A stretch of DNA of 64,000 bases from an uncultured Aquimarina sp. (GCA_947502885.1 CANNBP010000012.1:118716-182715); one strand, 5' to 3'. Shown: positions 8,634 to 17,983, counted from the first letter of the stretch. Numbers and translations: made by a program. Notes: generated by a model from the sequence alone, not told the origin.

Positions 8634-9398
8634 ATGGGTAAAATAATAGCAATTGCCAACCAAAAAGGAGGCGTTGGTAAAACAACGACCTCAGTTAACT
8701 TAGCTGCATCTCTAGGTGTTTTAGAGAAAAAAGTATTATTAATAGATGCAGATCCGCAGGCCAATGCCACCTCTGGGCTTGGATTGGATGTAGAAACTAT
8801 TGAAAAAGGAACCTATCAAATTCTTGAGCATACGGTAAAACCTGAAGAAGCTATCTTAGAGACTAGCTCTCCAAATGTGCATATTATACCAGCTCATATT
8901 GATTTGGTGGCCATTGAAATTGAACTTGTTGATAAAGATCAACGAGAATATATGATGAAGAATGCTATAGAACATTTAAAGTCTCAATACGATTATATTC
9001 TTATTGACTGTGCTCCTTCTTTAGGACTACTAACTTTAAATGCATTAACAGCTTCTGATTCGGTAGCAATACCTATACAATGTGAGTATTTTGCATTAGA
9101 AGGACTAGGAAAGCTTTTAAACACAATAAAAAGTGTTCAAAAAGTACACAATCAGAATCTCGACATAGAAGGTTTATTGCTAACGATGTATGATTCTAGA
9201 TTACGATTATCAAATCAAGTCGTTGAAGAAGTACAGAAACATTTTAATGAAATGGTATTTAAAACCATTATACAAAGAAATATTCGCTTAAGTGAAGCTC
9301 CAAGTTATGGCGAAAGTATAATTAATTATGACGCATCTAGTAAGGGTGCAAGCAATTACTTAAGTTTAGCACACGAAATAATAAAGAAAAATAGTTAA
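8634..9398 (+). CDS. parA: Chromosome-partitioning ATPase ParA/Soj
   Basis: Walker-type ATPase that, with ParB bound at parS, segregates the chromosome origin region. 254 residues, standard for the chromosomal type. The deviant Walker A motif KGGVGKTT is at residues 11-18, the A' block LLIDADPQANATSGLG near 40 and the Walker B region DYILIDCAPSLG near 120. It is followed by parB after six bases, the usual two-gene arrangement, then by DUF5683, dapB and lepB as in many Flavobacteriaceae. I saw no parS palindrome (CACGTG core) in this window. Confidence 0.97.
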   Translation: MGKIIAIANQKGGVGKTTTSVNLAASLGVLEKKVLLIDADPQANATSGLGLDVETIEKGTYQILEHTVKPEEAILETSSPNVHIIPAHIDLVAIEIELVDKDQREYMMKNAIEHLKSQYDYILIDCAPSLGLLTLNALTASDSVAIPIQCEYFALEGLGKLLNTIKSVQKVHNQNLDIEGLLLTMYDSRLRLSNQVVEEVQKHFNEMVFKTIIQRNIRLSEAPSYGESIINYDASSKGASNYLSLAHEIIKKNS

Positions 9399-9404
9399 GG
9401 ATTC

Positions 9405-10313
9405 ATGGCGAAGGCAACAAAAAAACAAGCATTAGGAAGAGGATTATCAGCTTTATTAAAAGATCCAGAAAATGATATAAAATCTGTTGAAGATAAAAAT
9501 GCAGATAAAGTCGTAGGTAATATTATCGAATTAGAATTAGATAGTATTGATGTCAACCCTTTTCAACCACGTACAAGTTTTAATGACGAAACATTACGTG
9601 AATTAGCAACCTCAATAAAAGAAATTGGGGTTATTCAACCAATAACGGTTCGTAAATTAGATTTCAATAATTATCAGTTAGTTAGCGGGGAACGTCGTTT
9701 TAGAGCATCAAAATTAGTTGGATTAAAAACAATCCCAGCCTATATTAGAATTGCTAATGACCAAGAGTCTTTAACAATGGCTTTGGTAGAGAACATCCAA
9801 AGACAAGATTTAGATCCTATAGAAATTGCTATTTCCTATCAAAGATTAATTGATGAAATCAGTCTTACTCAAGAACAATTGAGTGATCGAGTTGGAAAGA
9901 AAAGGTCTACTATAGCAAATTATCTAAGATTACTCAAATTAGATCCTATTGTTCAAACAGGAATGCGCGATGGATTTATATCTATGGGACATGGTCGTGC
10001 TTTGATAAACATAGATAATCAGATTCAACAACTGGACATTTACGAAAAGATTATAGGAAAATCTTTGTCTGTTAGAGAAACAGAAAAATTAGTAAGGTCA
10101 ATAAACAATGGCGAAGAGACTCCAACTAACAGTGTTTCAAACACTAAACAATTACCAAAAGATATTGCAAAAGGAATAAAAGAATTTTCGGACTATTTTG
10201 GCGCAAAAATTGATGTAAAAGTAACCAACAAAGGAAGTGGTAAATTAATTATCCCATTTTCGTCTGAAGAAGATTTTAAACGCATAAAGAAACTTATAGA
10301 TAGTGAACGTTAA
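9405..10313 (+). CDS. parB: Chromosome-partitioning protein ParB
   Basis: CTP-dependent DNA clamp that loads at parS and stimulates ParA. 302 residues. The N-terminal ParB/Sulfiredoxin-like domain (about 35-125) has NPFQPRTSFNDETLRELA and the CTP/arginine patch GERRFRASKL. A helix-turn-helix centre follows (LSQTQEQL-like segment, then VGKKRSTIANYLRLLKL near 165). A variable linker leads to the C-terminal dimerisation domain. Its 3' end overlaps the next gene by 11 bases, so the two are probably translationally coupled. Confidence 0.96.
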   Translation: MAKATKKQALGRGLSALLKDPENDIKSVEDKNADKVVGNIIELELDSIDVNPFQPRTSFNDETLRELATSIKEIGVIQPITVRKLDFNNYQLVSGERRFRASKLVGLKTIPAYIRIANDQESLTMALVENIQRQDLDPIEIAISYQRLIDEISLTQEQLSDRVGKKRSTIANYLRLLKLDPIVQTGMRDGFISMGHGRALINIDNQIQQLDIYEKIIGKSLSVRETEKLVRSINNGEETPTNSVSNTKQLPKDIAKGIKEFSDYFGAKIDVKVTNKGSGKLIIPFSSEEDFKRIKKLIDSER

Positions 10314-10908
10314 ATCCTTTTATATCGTTCTTATTGCAGTACTTTCGATTCATCCTATTTTTTCACAAGAAAAAGATGAGTTAAAAGTTACTACAGAAGA
10401 GGTCGCCGTAAAAAAGAAGGGAAGGAAAGTACATCCTTATGAACCTTTGGCTCCTGCGAGAGCTGCTTTTTATTCTGCTGTTTTACCCGGACTAGGACAA
10501 GCATATACTAAAAAATACTGGAAAATTCCTATTGTATACGCTGCACTAGGAACGGGAATCTATTTATACATTCAGAACAACAAAAGCTACAATCGAGTTA
10601 GAGACATTTACAAACGTAGACTTGCAGGCTTTACCGATGATGAGTTTTACGCTCCAACAAACGCTAATGGTGATCCAAGAATTAGTAACGATCAATTGAT
10701 AGATTTTCAAAAACGTTTTAGGCGTCAAAAAGAGTTATCATTATTGTTAACAGTAGGTGGTTACCTTTTAAATATCGTTGATGCTAATGTAACTGCACAT
10801 TTAATGCAATATAATGTTACAGAAGACCTTTCATTTAAACCAAAAATAAATTTTAACGAGTTAGATACACAATTAAACTATGGTGTATCCCTTAATTATA
10901 GCTTTTAA
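10303..10908 (+). CDS. DUF5683-type membrane protein
   Basis: 201 residues with a GTG start inside the parB end. It has an N-terminal signal peptide or anchor (FYIVLIAVLSIHPIFSQ), then a charged linker, then the conserved region starting ARAAFYSAVLPGLGQAYTKKYWKIPIVY, which is the DUF5683 signature with a hairpin of membrane segments (about 60-105 and 145-165). The function is unknown. The position directly after parAB is conserved in flavobacteria. The GTG start gives the only frame that begins with the signal peptide, so I prefer it despite the overlap. Confidence 0.8.
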   Translation: MNVKSFYIVLIAVLSIHPIFSQEKDELKVTTEEVAVKKKGRKVHPYEPLAPARAAFYSAVLPGLGQAYTKKYWKIPIVYAALGTGIYLYIQNNKSYNRVRDIYKRRLAGFTDDEFYAPTNANGDPRISNDQLIDFQKRFRRQKELSLLLTVGGYLLNIVDANVTAHLMQYNVTEDLSFKPKINFNELDTQLNYGVSLNYSF

Positions 10909-10931
10909 GAAAACAGATACTTTTCTTAAAA
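10903..10931. repeat. 11-bp A/T inverted repeat at the DUF5683 stop codon
   Basis: TTTTAAGAAAA and TTTTCTTAAAA around a 7-base loop; the stop codon TAA lies in the left arm. With no G/C core it would make a weak hairpin at best and may only mark the 3' end. Confidence 0.4.
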
Positions 10932-10953
10932 TTGAATAACACCACAATCAATT

Positions 10954-11652
10954 ATGAAAATCGCACTGCTTGGATATGGCAAAATGGGTAAAACTATTGA
11001 AAAAATTGCAATCAACCGAGGTCATTCCATCGTACTAAAAGTAGACAAAGACGACACTAATTATGACTTATCTAAAGCCGATGTTGCAATAGATTTTAGT
11101 ATACCAACTGCCGCCGTAGATAATATCACTAATTGCTTTAATGCAAATGTTCCAATAGTTTCGGGAACCACAGGATGGTTAGACCACTATGATGATATTA
11201 TTGCATTATGCAACGAAAAAAAAGGAAGTTTTATTTATGCTTCAAACTATAGTTTAGGTGTAAACTTGTTTTTTGAGCTTAATAAAAAGCTTGCTCAAAT
11301 GATGAAACCTTTAGAAGGTTACGATATTGGCATGGAAGAAATTCATCATACAGAAAAACTAGATGCCCCAAGTGGTACAGCAATTACTTTGGCCGAAGGA
11401 ATTATTGAGAATAGTAATAAAACTGAATGGCAATTAGATAGTGGAGATGAAAAAACAATCCCTATCAATTCTAAAAGAATAGGAAAAGTACCAGGTACTC
11501 ATACCGTAACCTATCATTCTGAAGTAGATAGTATAGAAATTACGCATACCGCTCATAATCGTCAAGGGTTTGCTCTAGGTGCCGTAGTTGCTGCAGAATG
11601 GCTAAAGGACAAAACAGGAATTTTTACTATGAAAGATGTTTTAGGGTTGTAA
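10954..11652 (+). CDS. dapB: 4-hydroxy-tetrahydrodipicolinate reductase
   Basis: NAD(P)H-dependent reductase of the diaminopimelate/lysine pathway, producing tetrahydrodipicolinate for peptidoglycan and lysine. 232 residues, at the short end typical of Bacteroidetes. The Rossmann motif GYGKMGK is at 7-13, SGTTGW at 70-75 and the catalytic signature EIHHTEKLDAPSGTA at 129-143 (His131/His132, Lys135). It follows DUF5683 by 45 bases and precedes lepB by 51, probably in one operon from parA to DUF6122. Confidence 0.96.
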   Translation: MKIALLGYGKMGKTIEKIAINRGHSIVLKVDKDDTNYDLSKADVAIDFSIPTAAVDNITNCFNANVPIVSGTTGWLDHYDDIIALCNEKKGSFIYASNYSLGVNLFFELNKKLAQMMKPLEGYDIGMEEIHHTEKLDAPSGTAITLAEGIIENSNKTEWQLDSGDEKTIPINSKRIGKVPGTHTVTYHSEVDSIEITHTAHNRQGFALGAVVAAEWLKDKTGIFTMKDVLGL

Positions 11653-11703
11653 ATTGTAACACTTTACACTCAAAGGGTACTTATACTAAAAAATATATAC
11701 AAG

Positions 11704-13272
11704 ATGATACTTAAAGAATGGTTTATTTTTTTCCTTATAATACAAGTTATTCACTTTTTAGGAACTTGGAAATTATACATTAAAGCTGGCAGAAAAGCCT
11801 GGGAGGCGATAGTACCTGTCTACAATGCTGTAGTGTTAATGAAAATTATAAATCGACCTTGGTGGTGGGTTATTCTTCTTTTTATCCCTGTAATTAACGT
11901 GATTATGTTACCTGTTATTTGGGTAGAAACAATTAGAAGTTTTGGAAAAAACACCACAAAGGATACTATTCTTGTTGTAGCTACTCTAGGTTTTTATATT
12001 TATTATGTAAATTATATGCTCGATGAAAACTATATCGAGGATCGTGATCTAAAACCTAAAACAGCTTCAGGAGAATGGACAAGCTCTATTCTTTTTGCCA
12101 TAGTTGCAGCGACGATCGTTCATACCTATTTTATGCAACCTTACACGATCCCAACGGGATCACTAGAGAGAACTTTACTAGTGGGTGATTTTCTATTTGT
12201 AAGTAAGTTTCATTACGGAGCACGTACACCAATGACAGCTGTATCTTTTCCTATGGTTCATGATACGATCCCGGTAATACGTAAAAAATCATATTTAAGC
12301 AGTCCGCAATATCCGTATTTTAGGTTACCCGGTTTTCAAAAAATAAAACGTAATGACATTGTAGTATTTAGCTGGCCTATAGATACCGTTCGTTTTTTTA
12401 GAGATCAATCAAAGAAAAGCTTTTATAAACCTATTGATAAAAAATCAAATTATGTAAAGCGCTGCGTTGGTATTCCGGGAGATTCTTTATCTGTTATAGA
12501 TGGTTATGTTCATATTAACGGACAAAGAACAAAACTCCCTAATCGCGCACAATTACAGTTTTCTTATACCGGAACTACTAAAGGAAGTAATTTCAACCTT
12601 CAGAACTTATATAATCGTTACAAAGCAAAGCCAAACGAATTCAGATATAATGAATCTCAATTTATTGCATCTGGGTTGACCGAAGAAGCAGCTAGTCAAT
12701 TTAAACATCATCCAAACGTTGCAAGTGTAAAGAGAATAATTGCTTCCAAAGGACAAAAAGACCCTTCTATTTTTCCAAACAATGGTAAAGTAAATTGGAA
12801 TTCGGATAATTTTGGAGCAATTTACATACCAGAAGCTGGTAAAACAGTAAAAATGGATCTTAAAAGTTTCTCTTTATATAGAAGAATCATCGAAGTATAT
12901 GAAGGTTCTGAAATGGGAATAGACAATAAACTTACTGCTAATGGAACCCAAATATTACTTAATGGAAAACCTATTAAGGATTATACATTTAAACAGGATT
13001 ATTATTGGATGATGGGTGATAATAGACATAATAGTGAAGACAGTCGTGCATGGGGATATGTCCCTGCGAATCATATCGTAGGAAAACCTGTTTTTATATG
13101 GTTTAGCTGGGATACAAATGCCAAAGGTCTTTTTAATAAAATAAGATGGGATCGTATGTTTACCACTGTTGGAGGAAATGACAAGCCTGTCTCCTACTTC
13201 AAGTATTTCTTGATTCTAATGGCTGGATGGTTTATTTACAGTAAGTACCGTAAAAGAAAAAAAGCCGCATAA
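11704..13272 (+). CDS. lepB: Signal peptidase I, long Bacteroidetes form
   Basis: Inner-membrane protease that removes Sec signal peptides on the periplasmic side. 522 residues, about twice the size of the E. coli catalytic core plus membrane part. An N-terminal DUF5684-like module with about three membrane segments (1-100) is followed by the anchor (127-142) and S26 catalytic domain. The nucleophile is Ser153 in IPTGSLERTL and the general base is Lys252 in YVKRCVGIPGDSL. The conserved end block GDNRHNSEDSRAWGYVP is present. A last membrane helix ends at KYRKRKKAA. The large insertion between the Lys box and the end block is typical for the phylum. Confidence 0.95.
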   Translation: MILKEWFIFFLIIQVIHFLGTWKLYIKAGRKAWEAIVPVYNAVVLMKIINRPWWWVILLFIPVINVIMLPVIWVETIRSFGKNTTKDTILVVATLGFYIYYVNYMLDENYIEDRDLKPKTASGEWTSSILFAIVAATIVHTYFMQPYTIPTGSLERTLLVGDFLFVSKFHYGARTPMTAVSFPMVHDTIPVIRKKSYLSSPQYPYFRLPGFQKIKRNDIVVFSWPIDTVRFFRDQSKKSFYKPIDKKSNYVKRCVGIPGDSLSVIDGYVHINGQRTKLPNRAQLQFSYTGTTKGSNFNLQNLYNRYKAKPNEFRYNESQFIASGLTEEAASQFKHHPNVASVKRIIASKGQKDPSIFPNNGKVNWNSDNFGAIYIPEAGKTVKMDLKSFSLYRRIIEVYEGSEMGIDNKLTANGTQILLNGKPIKDYTFKQDYYWMMGDNRHNSEDSRAWGYVPANHIVGKPVFIWFSWDTNAKGLFNKIRWDRMFTTVGGNDKPVSYFKYFLILMAGWFIYSKYRKRKKAA

Positions 13273-13284
13273 TATAAAATCATC

Positions 13285-13325
13285 AAGTTAAACTTTTCAA
13301 AGTTACAGTTTGAAAAGTTTAACTT
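13285..13325. terminator. 17-bp perfect inverted repeat after lepB
   Basis: AAGTTAAACTTTTCAAA and its exact reverse complement (13285-13301, 13309-13325) with a 7-base loop. There is no T-run after the stem, so termination is uncertain. Since the WbqC gene starts 16 bases later, it may attenuate or process the operon transcript. Confidence 0.55.
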
Positions 13326-13341
13326 AATACCTACAATTAAA

Positions 13342-13965
13342 TTGAAAACTGCCTTACTACATCCTGTGTATTTTGGTTCTATAGCCCAATATGTTGCTAT
13401 TGTAAAATCTTCGTCAATTATTTTTGAAAATGAGGACAATTATCAAAAGCAAACATATCGTAATCGAATGTATATTTATGGTGCCAACGGGAAACTATTA
13501 CTATCCATCCCTATTAAGCATAGCCAAAAGAATGGAAGACAATTATACCGTGATATAAGAATTGAAAATGATTTTGAATGGCAACAACAACATTGGAAAT
13601 CTATAGAAAGTGCGTATAGAACCTCTCCATTTTTTGAATATTATGAGGATGAGTTTAGACATTTATTCGATACTAAAAGAGAGTTCCTTCTAGACTTTAA
13701 TTACGAATGCATGCAAGTAGTTCTAGATTGTCTTCAATATGATTTTGACCATACAAAGTCCAAAGAATATGTCAAAACACCAACAGAAATAATGGATCTA
13801 AGATGTCTTGTCAACTCCAAAAAAGAAAAATCACACGAATTACAACCTTATATACAGGTTTTTGACAATAAAAATGGATTTATCTCTAACCTCTCTGTTT
13901 TAGACTTACTTTTTAACGAAGGTACTAATGCCATAACCTATCTTGAGCAGCAATCAATTTTTTAG
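13342..13965 (+). CDS. WbqC-family protein
   Basis: 207-residue cytoplasmic protein of the WbqC family, named after a surface-polysaccharide gene; the biochemical role is not established. Motifs seen: LHPVYFGSIAQYVAIV at the N-terminus, NYQKQTYRNRMYIYGANGK (nucleotide-binding-like Asn-Arg region), LLSIPIKH, and the HWKSIESAYRTSPFFEYYED block. The start is a TTG, preceded by the inverted repeat. It follows lepB as in other flavobacteria, so it probably belongs to the same operon. Confidence 0.82.
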   Translation: MKTALLHPVYFGSIAQYVAIVKSSSIIFENEDNYQKQTYRNRMYIYGANGKLLLSIPIKHSQKNGRQLYRDIRIENDFEWQQQHWKSIESAYRTSPFFEYYEDEFRHLFDTKREFLLDFNYECMQVVLDCLQYDFDHTKSKEYVKTPTEIMDLRCLVNSKKEKSHELQPYIQVFDNKNGFISNLSVLDLLFNEGTNAITYLEQQSIF

Positions 13966-14139
13966 TTTTTCTAAAAGAAAATCCTTGCGATTATTTTTCA
14001 CTTTCTCAGTCTTTTTTTTATTAGCTTCGTTTTAATTGATGGTGAATAGATAATTTTAATTCTTAAAACAATCAATTTCATTCTCTTAAAAACATATAAC
14101 TTCATTTACCTTTTCAGTTTACAACAAAGTATATATTCC

Positions 14140-14155
14140 AAAAAAAAAAAAAAAA
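14140..14155. repeat. 16-base poly-A tract upstream of the DUF6122 gene
   Basis: An uninterrupted run of 16 A ends 23 bases before the ATG at 14179, in the place where promoter or leader sequences would lie. Tracts of this length are prone to slippage and could vary between cells; it may also be partly a sequencing-length uncertainty. Confidence 0.85.
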
Positions 14156-14178
14156 TATACCTCTCATATTCTCTTGTA

Positions 14179-14487
14179 ATGCTTAATACCATCATTCACT
14201 ACGGCTTCCACTTTATTATACCAATAGGTATTGCTTATTTGTTTTTTCCTAAACAATGGAAAAGAGCATATATTATCTTTATTCTTGCAATGTTAATAGA
14301 TCTTGATCATCTCCTAGCTACTCCTATTTTTGATCCCAATCGATGTAGTATAGGCTACCACCCACTACATCACTATTATGCCATTATAGGATATCTAATT
14401 CTATTAATTTTCAAGAAAACTAGAATCATAGGTTTTGCATTATTATGGCATATTCTAACAGATCAAATTGACTGTTTAATGATGTAA
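14179..14487 (+). CDS. Small membrane protein, DUF6122 type
   Basis: 102 residues, mostly hydrophobic, with about three membrane segments (10-25, 32-48, 66-92). Conserved polar positions include IDLDHLLATPIFDPNRCS, GYHPLHHYYAI and HILTDQIDCLM; the many His and Asp residues near membrane ends suggest a metal site. The sequence resembles the DUF6122 family, often found after the WbqC gene. The function is unknown. Start chosen at the first ATG, which opens directly into the hydrophobic segment. Confidence 0.75.
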   Translation: MLNTIIHYGFHFIIPIGIAYLFFPKQWKRAYIIFILAMLIDLDHLLATPIFDPNRCSIGYHPLHHYYAIIGYLILLIFKKTRIIGFALLWHILTDQIDCLMM

Positions 14488-14547
14488 ATCAATATTTTAT
14501 AAAATATTCATTATTTTTATAGATAAACAGGTTAAAAAAATCGATCT

Positions 14548-15318
14548 ATGAATAAATTTTTACTCTTCTCTATATTATTATTACTATTTTCTTGTCAGAA
14601 AAAATCTCAAGAAGATAAAAATAAAGCTGATCAAGAAATCAAGACAAATGACAAAGTCGTAGCAACAAAATTAGGGAGAAAGGATCCTATTACCATAAAC
14701 TCTAAAACAGGTCAAAGACTTTCACAAAAAGAGATTAAATCAACTTTTACAAAAAGAATTAAAAGAAACCTTGATATTAAATACCCTATCTATGAAACGT
14801 ATACTTACAAAGATGGTTCTGGAACACATTATTTAGTTTTAACAGACCGCATTCATAAGATAAGTGATCAAAACGACACCATATTTAATGCTATAAAGGC
14901 TTATAGTCTATCGTATATTGACAAAAAATTTAGGAAAAGAGCAACTATTAAAGATGTCATTGATGACAGCTGGGAAACTTCTATTGGCTTTTGGAATAAG
15001 TACTCAGAGTTAGCTGACTTTGATCAGGATGGTCATACCGATCTCATACTAGTTTATGGCACAACAGGTCAAGATATGTACGCAGATGGTCGTGTAAAAA
15101 TCATGATTTATTACAATCACAAAAGAATAGCAATAAGACATCAAAATAGTGAGTATGGTGGCAGATTAACCAAGATTAGCTCTACATTTTACACATTACC
15201 CAAAGTGATACAAGAAACTGTAATTACAAAAATTAGACTAATGACTCAAAACGGACATGCTGTTCTCGAGAAAGGTTGGGAAAAGAAAATAAAAGAAAAA
15301 GCTAGACGTATAGAATGA
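14548..15318 (+). CDS. Lipoprotein of unknown function with FG-GAP-like motif
   Basis: 256 residues with a lipoprotein signal (LLLLFSC, lipidated Cys16). A Lys/Asp-rich spacer follows, then a domain with the segment DFDQDGHTDLILVYG near 158-172, which looks like one calcium-binding FG-GAP/VCBS-type blade. The C-terminus is very basic. Probably attached to the outer or inner membrane facing the periplasm. Its TGA stop directly abuts the stop codon of the leftward gene at 15319, with no intervening base and no terminator hairpin. Confidence 0.7.
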   Translation: MNKFLLFSILLLLFSCQKKSQEDKNKADQEIKTNDKVVATKLGRKDPITINSKTGQRLSQKEIKSTFTKRIKRNLDIKYPIYETYTYKDGSGTHYLVLTDRIHKISDQNDTIFNAIKAYSLSYIDKKFRKRATIKDVIDDSWETSIGFWNKYSELADFDQDGHTDLILVYGTTGQDMYADGRVKIMIYYNHKRIAIRHQNSEYGGRLTKISSTFYTLPKVIQETVITKIRLMTQNGHAVLEKGWEKKIKEKARRIE

Positions 15319-16338
15319 TCATAATTTTACTTTAGAAAATACTGGATAATGATCAGAAAGGTGTTGATCAAATGTTTTACATGATAAAACTTCAAAATCT
15401 TCTGGAACAAGGATAAAATCGATTCGAACCGGAAAAAGATCAAACTCAAATGTTTTACCAAATCCTTCTCCAGCCTCTTTAAAGGTATCTTGAAAACCAG
15501 TTGATTTCACTTTATTATAAACATACGAATACGCTGTATTATTAAAATCTCCCATAACTATATTCTTATAGGGAGAAGATTTCATATGTGCTAATAAAAG
15601 ATCAACCTGTTCTTGTTGTTTTACAAATGACACTTGAATTCTTTTGAGTAATTTTTGAGAATCAGCTTTTGCCAATTGACTGGTCATAGAACTAATCTTA
15701 TGAGACTGTAAGTGCAGATTATAAACCCTAATCGTATCTTTTTTAACAACAATATCAGAAAAAATAATATTGTTTACTGTTTCTTTAAAATGTAAAGACC
15801 CTTTATTAATTATGGGATATTTAGAAAACACAACCAATGCCAATTCTCCGTTATCATTATTAAAGTCTTCATATTTGTATGGATATTGTGTAAAGTCTGT
15901 AAAAACATCATTATAATATTCTTGAGCGCATAATATATCAGGGTTTTGTTCTTTTACTAATTTAGATATGGTTTGAGGAATATCTTTCGAATCTATCCAT
16001 TCAAAACGGTTAAAACTATGTACATTATAACTCATTAACGAAAGTAGCTCTTCCTGATTTTCTTCAACTGCTTTTCCACTAAGTTTATATAGTGAGGTTA
16101 CATGAGAAATCCCTAGTATTAATACTACAAGGGATAACATCATTTTTTTATTTAACAATATAACCCAATACAACAAAAACAGTGCATTTACCAAAATTAA
16201 AATCGGCACCGCCAAACTTAACACAGACAGTAGCGGAAACATTTTTGGAGAAATATAAGGCAATAAGTAAGACAATAACAATGTAAAAGCTGCTATAGAA
16301 TTAAGCACAAAAACAATCTTATTCACCAGTTTTCTCAT
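15319..16338 (-). CDS. Endonuclease/exonuclease/phosphatase-family membrane protein
   Basis: 339 residues. The N-terminus has two to three membrane helices (about 7-95). The rest is an EEP-fold metal-dependent hydrolase with LMSYNVHSFNRFEW, DILCAQEYYND (catalytic Glu), VMGDFNNTAYSYVY and the terminal SDHYPVFSKV (catalytic His). Family members cleave DNA or phospholipid/inositol phosphates, and the substrate cannot be read from sequence. The active domain would face the periplasm. It is the last gene of a leftward operon: a rhomboid stops two bases before its start. Confidence 0.85.
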   Translation of the reverse strand: MRKLVNKIVFVLNSIAAFTLLLSYLLPYISPKMFPLLSVLSLAVPILILVNALFLLYWVILLNKKMMLSLVVLILGISHVTSLYKLSGKAVEENQEELLSLMSYNVHSFNRFEWIDSKDIPQTISKLVKEQNPDILCAQEYYNDVFTDFTQYPYKYEDFNNDNGELALVVFSKYPIINKGSLHFKETVNNIIFSDIVVKKDTIRVYNLHLQSHKISSMTSQLAKADSQKLLKRIQVSFVKQQEQVDLLLAHMKSSPYKNIVMGDFNNTAYSYVYNKVKSTGFQDTFKEAGEGFGKTFEFDLFPVRIDFILVPEDFEVLSCKTFDQHLSDHYPVFSKVKL

Positions 16339-16340
16339 TA

Positions 16341-17222
16341 CTACTCCTTACCTGCTTTAAACAAAAAGTCCTTTTCTTCTTTAGTTAGACTATCATAACC
16401 ACTTTTACTAATCTTATCTAAGATAGCATCAATTTGTTTTTGATTAGGAGTCTTATTTGACCTCGATGTTGACGTTTTTTTTGTAGTAGTTTTATATGTT
16501 TTTGACTTATGAACAGTTCGCAAAGGGCTTTTCTTTTTGGGTTTAAACAAATTAGCTATACCCTCCATTATTTTTTCAAACCACTCGCCAATATCATTTC
16601 CCTTTTTAAGTTGCAATGCATACACATACCCAAACAAAGCACCTCCTAAATGAGCAATCAACCCTCCTGCATTACCAGAAGATGGAATTTGAATTAAATC
16701 AGACAACACCACAAACACACCTATTTGCCATAATTTTACATTAAAAAAGAAAATCCTAACTTCTGTATTTGGTGTATAAGCTGCAATAAAAATCATTATT
16801 GCTCTAACCGCTGCAGAAGCTCCGATTAAATAAGCCAGAGTATTATTTAAAACTGGAAATAAGTTATATGCCAATACAAATAATAAACCTCCACATATGG
16901 CTCCTAAAAGGTAAATGGTTAAAAATCTCTTCTCGGTAAACAAGTTTAAAACATATTGTCCAAACCAATATAAGACAAGCATATTCCAGAAAATATGCCA
17001 AAATCCAAAATGCAAAAAACTATATGTTAGAATACTCCATGGCTTTAGAATCAAAGAACTTGGATCAACTGGCAAAACAAACCAATCCATAAAAGCACCC
17101 GGAGCTATTTTGAAAATCCATCCTCCTATAGTAGCAATTAAAAATAGAGCAATATTAATTACTATAAGCTTTATAATAATTGTTGCTGACTTAAATTGAT
17201 ATGATAAATTATTAGTATTCAT
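16341..17222 (-). CDS. Rhomboid-family intramembrane serine protease 2
   Basis: About 293 residues when started at the ATG at 17222, just past the upstream stop; an in-frame upstream TTG-type extension to 17285 would overlap the previous rhomboid and I reject it. Six membrane helices are predicted. The catalytic Ser lies in LIGASAAVRAI (GASA where most have GASG) and the His in AHLGGALFGYVYAL; the loop motif HFGFWHIFWNML is present. A C-terminal cytoplasmic tail of about 80 residues is basic and ends in a DUF6576-like segment, SKSGYDSLTKEEKDFLFKAG. It probably cleaves membrane protein substrates; targets are unknown. Confidence 0.85.
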   Translation of the reverse strand: MNTNNLSYQFKSATIIIKLIVINIALFLIATIGGWIFKIAPGAFMDWFVLPVDPSSLILKPWSILTYSFLHFGFWHIFWNMLVLYWFGQYVLNLFTEKRFLTIYLLGAICGGLLFVLAYNLFPVLNNTLAYLIGASAAVRAIMIFIAAYTPNTEVRIFFFNVKLWQIGVFVVLSDLIQIPSSGNAGGLIAHLGGALFGYVYALQLKKGNDIGEWFEKIMEGIANLFKPKKKSPLRTVHKSKTYKTTTKKTSTSRSNKTPNQKQIDAILDKISKSGYDSLTKEEKDFLFKAGKE

Positions 17223-17223
17223 A

Positions 17224-17976
17224 TTAGTACCAACGCTTATCGTTAAACGAATTCTTTTTCCAATACCACATGGTAATAAAACCAATTACGGCACCTCCTA
17301 TATGAGCCCAATGTGCAACATTTGAAGGCCCTAAAACAGCTTGTCCTGTAATTCCACCATATAAATCCAACAAAAAATATCCTCCTATTAAATACTTAGC
17401 CTTGATTGGCACAGGAATAAACATAAGATACAAGGGTAAGTTAGGGTATAAAACAGCAAACGCTGCTAGCACACCAAAAATTGCCCCTGATGCACCAACC
17501 ATTGGTGTTGCATACCCCGTTATCATTTTTTCAGTCAACTCTTGAGAGATATTTGGGTATACTTTATATTGCCCAGCGGTAATTGTATTTTGTATAAACT
17601 CATTTACTTCTACTGGAGACAATCCGGCATCCAAATATGCTTGATACCCAGGTTGGAATTGGAAGTATGTAAATAATATTTGAAAACCAACTGCCCCAAG
17701 CCCTGAAAAGAAGTAAATAAATAGAAATTTTGTTTGTCCAATAGAATTTTCGAGATGACTCCCAAACATATACAATGCAAACATATTAAAGAAAATATGT
17801 CCTGCATCTGCATGCATAAACATATGTGTAATAATCTGCCAAATCTGAAAATTATCATTTTTAGGAAACCATAGTGCAAACCATTCAAATGCATTATCTC
17901 CTAAAGTTTGAGATCCTATGAAAAAAATGACATTAATTATTAATAATGCCTTTACTGTTTCTGTAATTCTCCCCAT
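17224..17976 (-). CDS. Rhomboid-family intramembrane serine protease 1
   Basis: 250 residues, six predicted membrane helices. Canonical rhomboid motifs are intact: HMFMHADAGHIFFNM in the first loop, GASGAIFGVLAAF with the nucleophilic Ser, and AHIGGAVIGF with the catalytic His. It lies seven bases after mutL and is followed directly by a second rhomboid with a one-base gap, so the two are probably a tandem duplication that has diverged and are expressed together. Confidence 0.92.
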   Translation of the reverse strand: MGRITETVKALLIINVIFFIGSQTLGDNAFEWFALWFPKNDNFQIWQIITHMFMHADAGHIFFNMFALYMFGSHLENSIGQTKFLFIYFFSGLGAVGFQILFTYFQFQPGYQAYLDAGLSPVEVNEFIQNTITAGQYKVYPNISQELTEKMITGYATPMVGASGAIFGVLAAFAVLYPNLPLYLMFIPVPIKAKYLIGGYFLLDLYGGITGQAVLGPSNVAHWAHIGGAVIGFITMWYWKKNSFNDKRWY

Positions 17977-17983
17977 TTATGTC

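Noticed and set aside
8453..10320. parS site near parAB
   Set aside because: No CACGTG-centred palindrome found; parS is probably outside the window.
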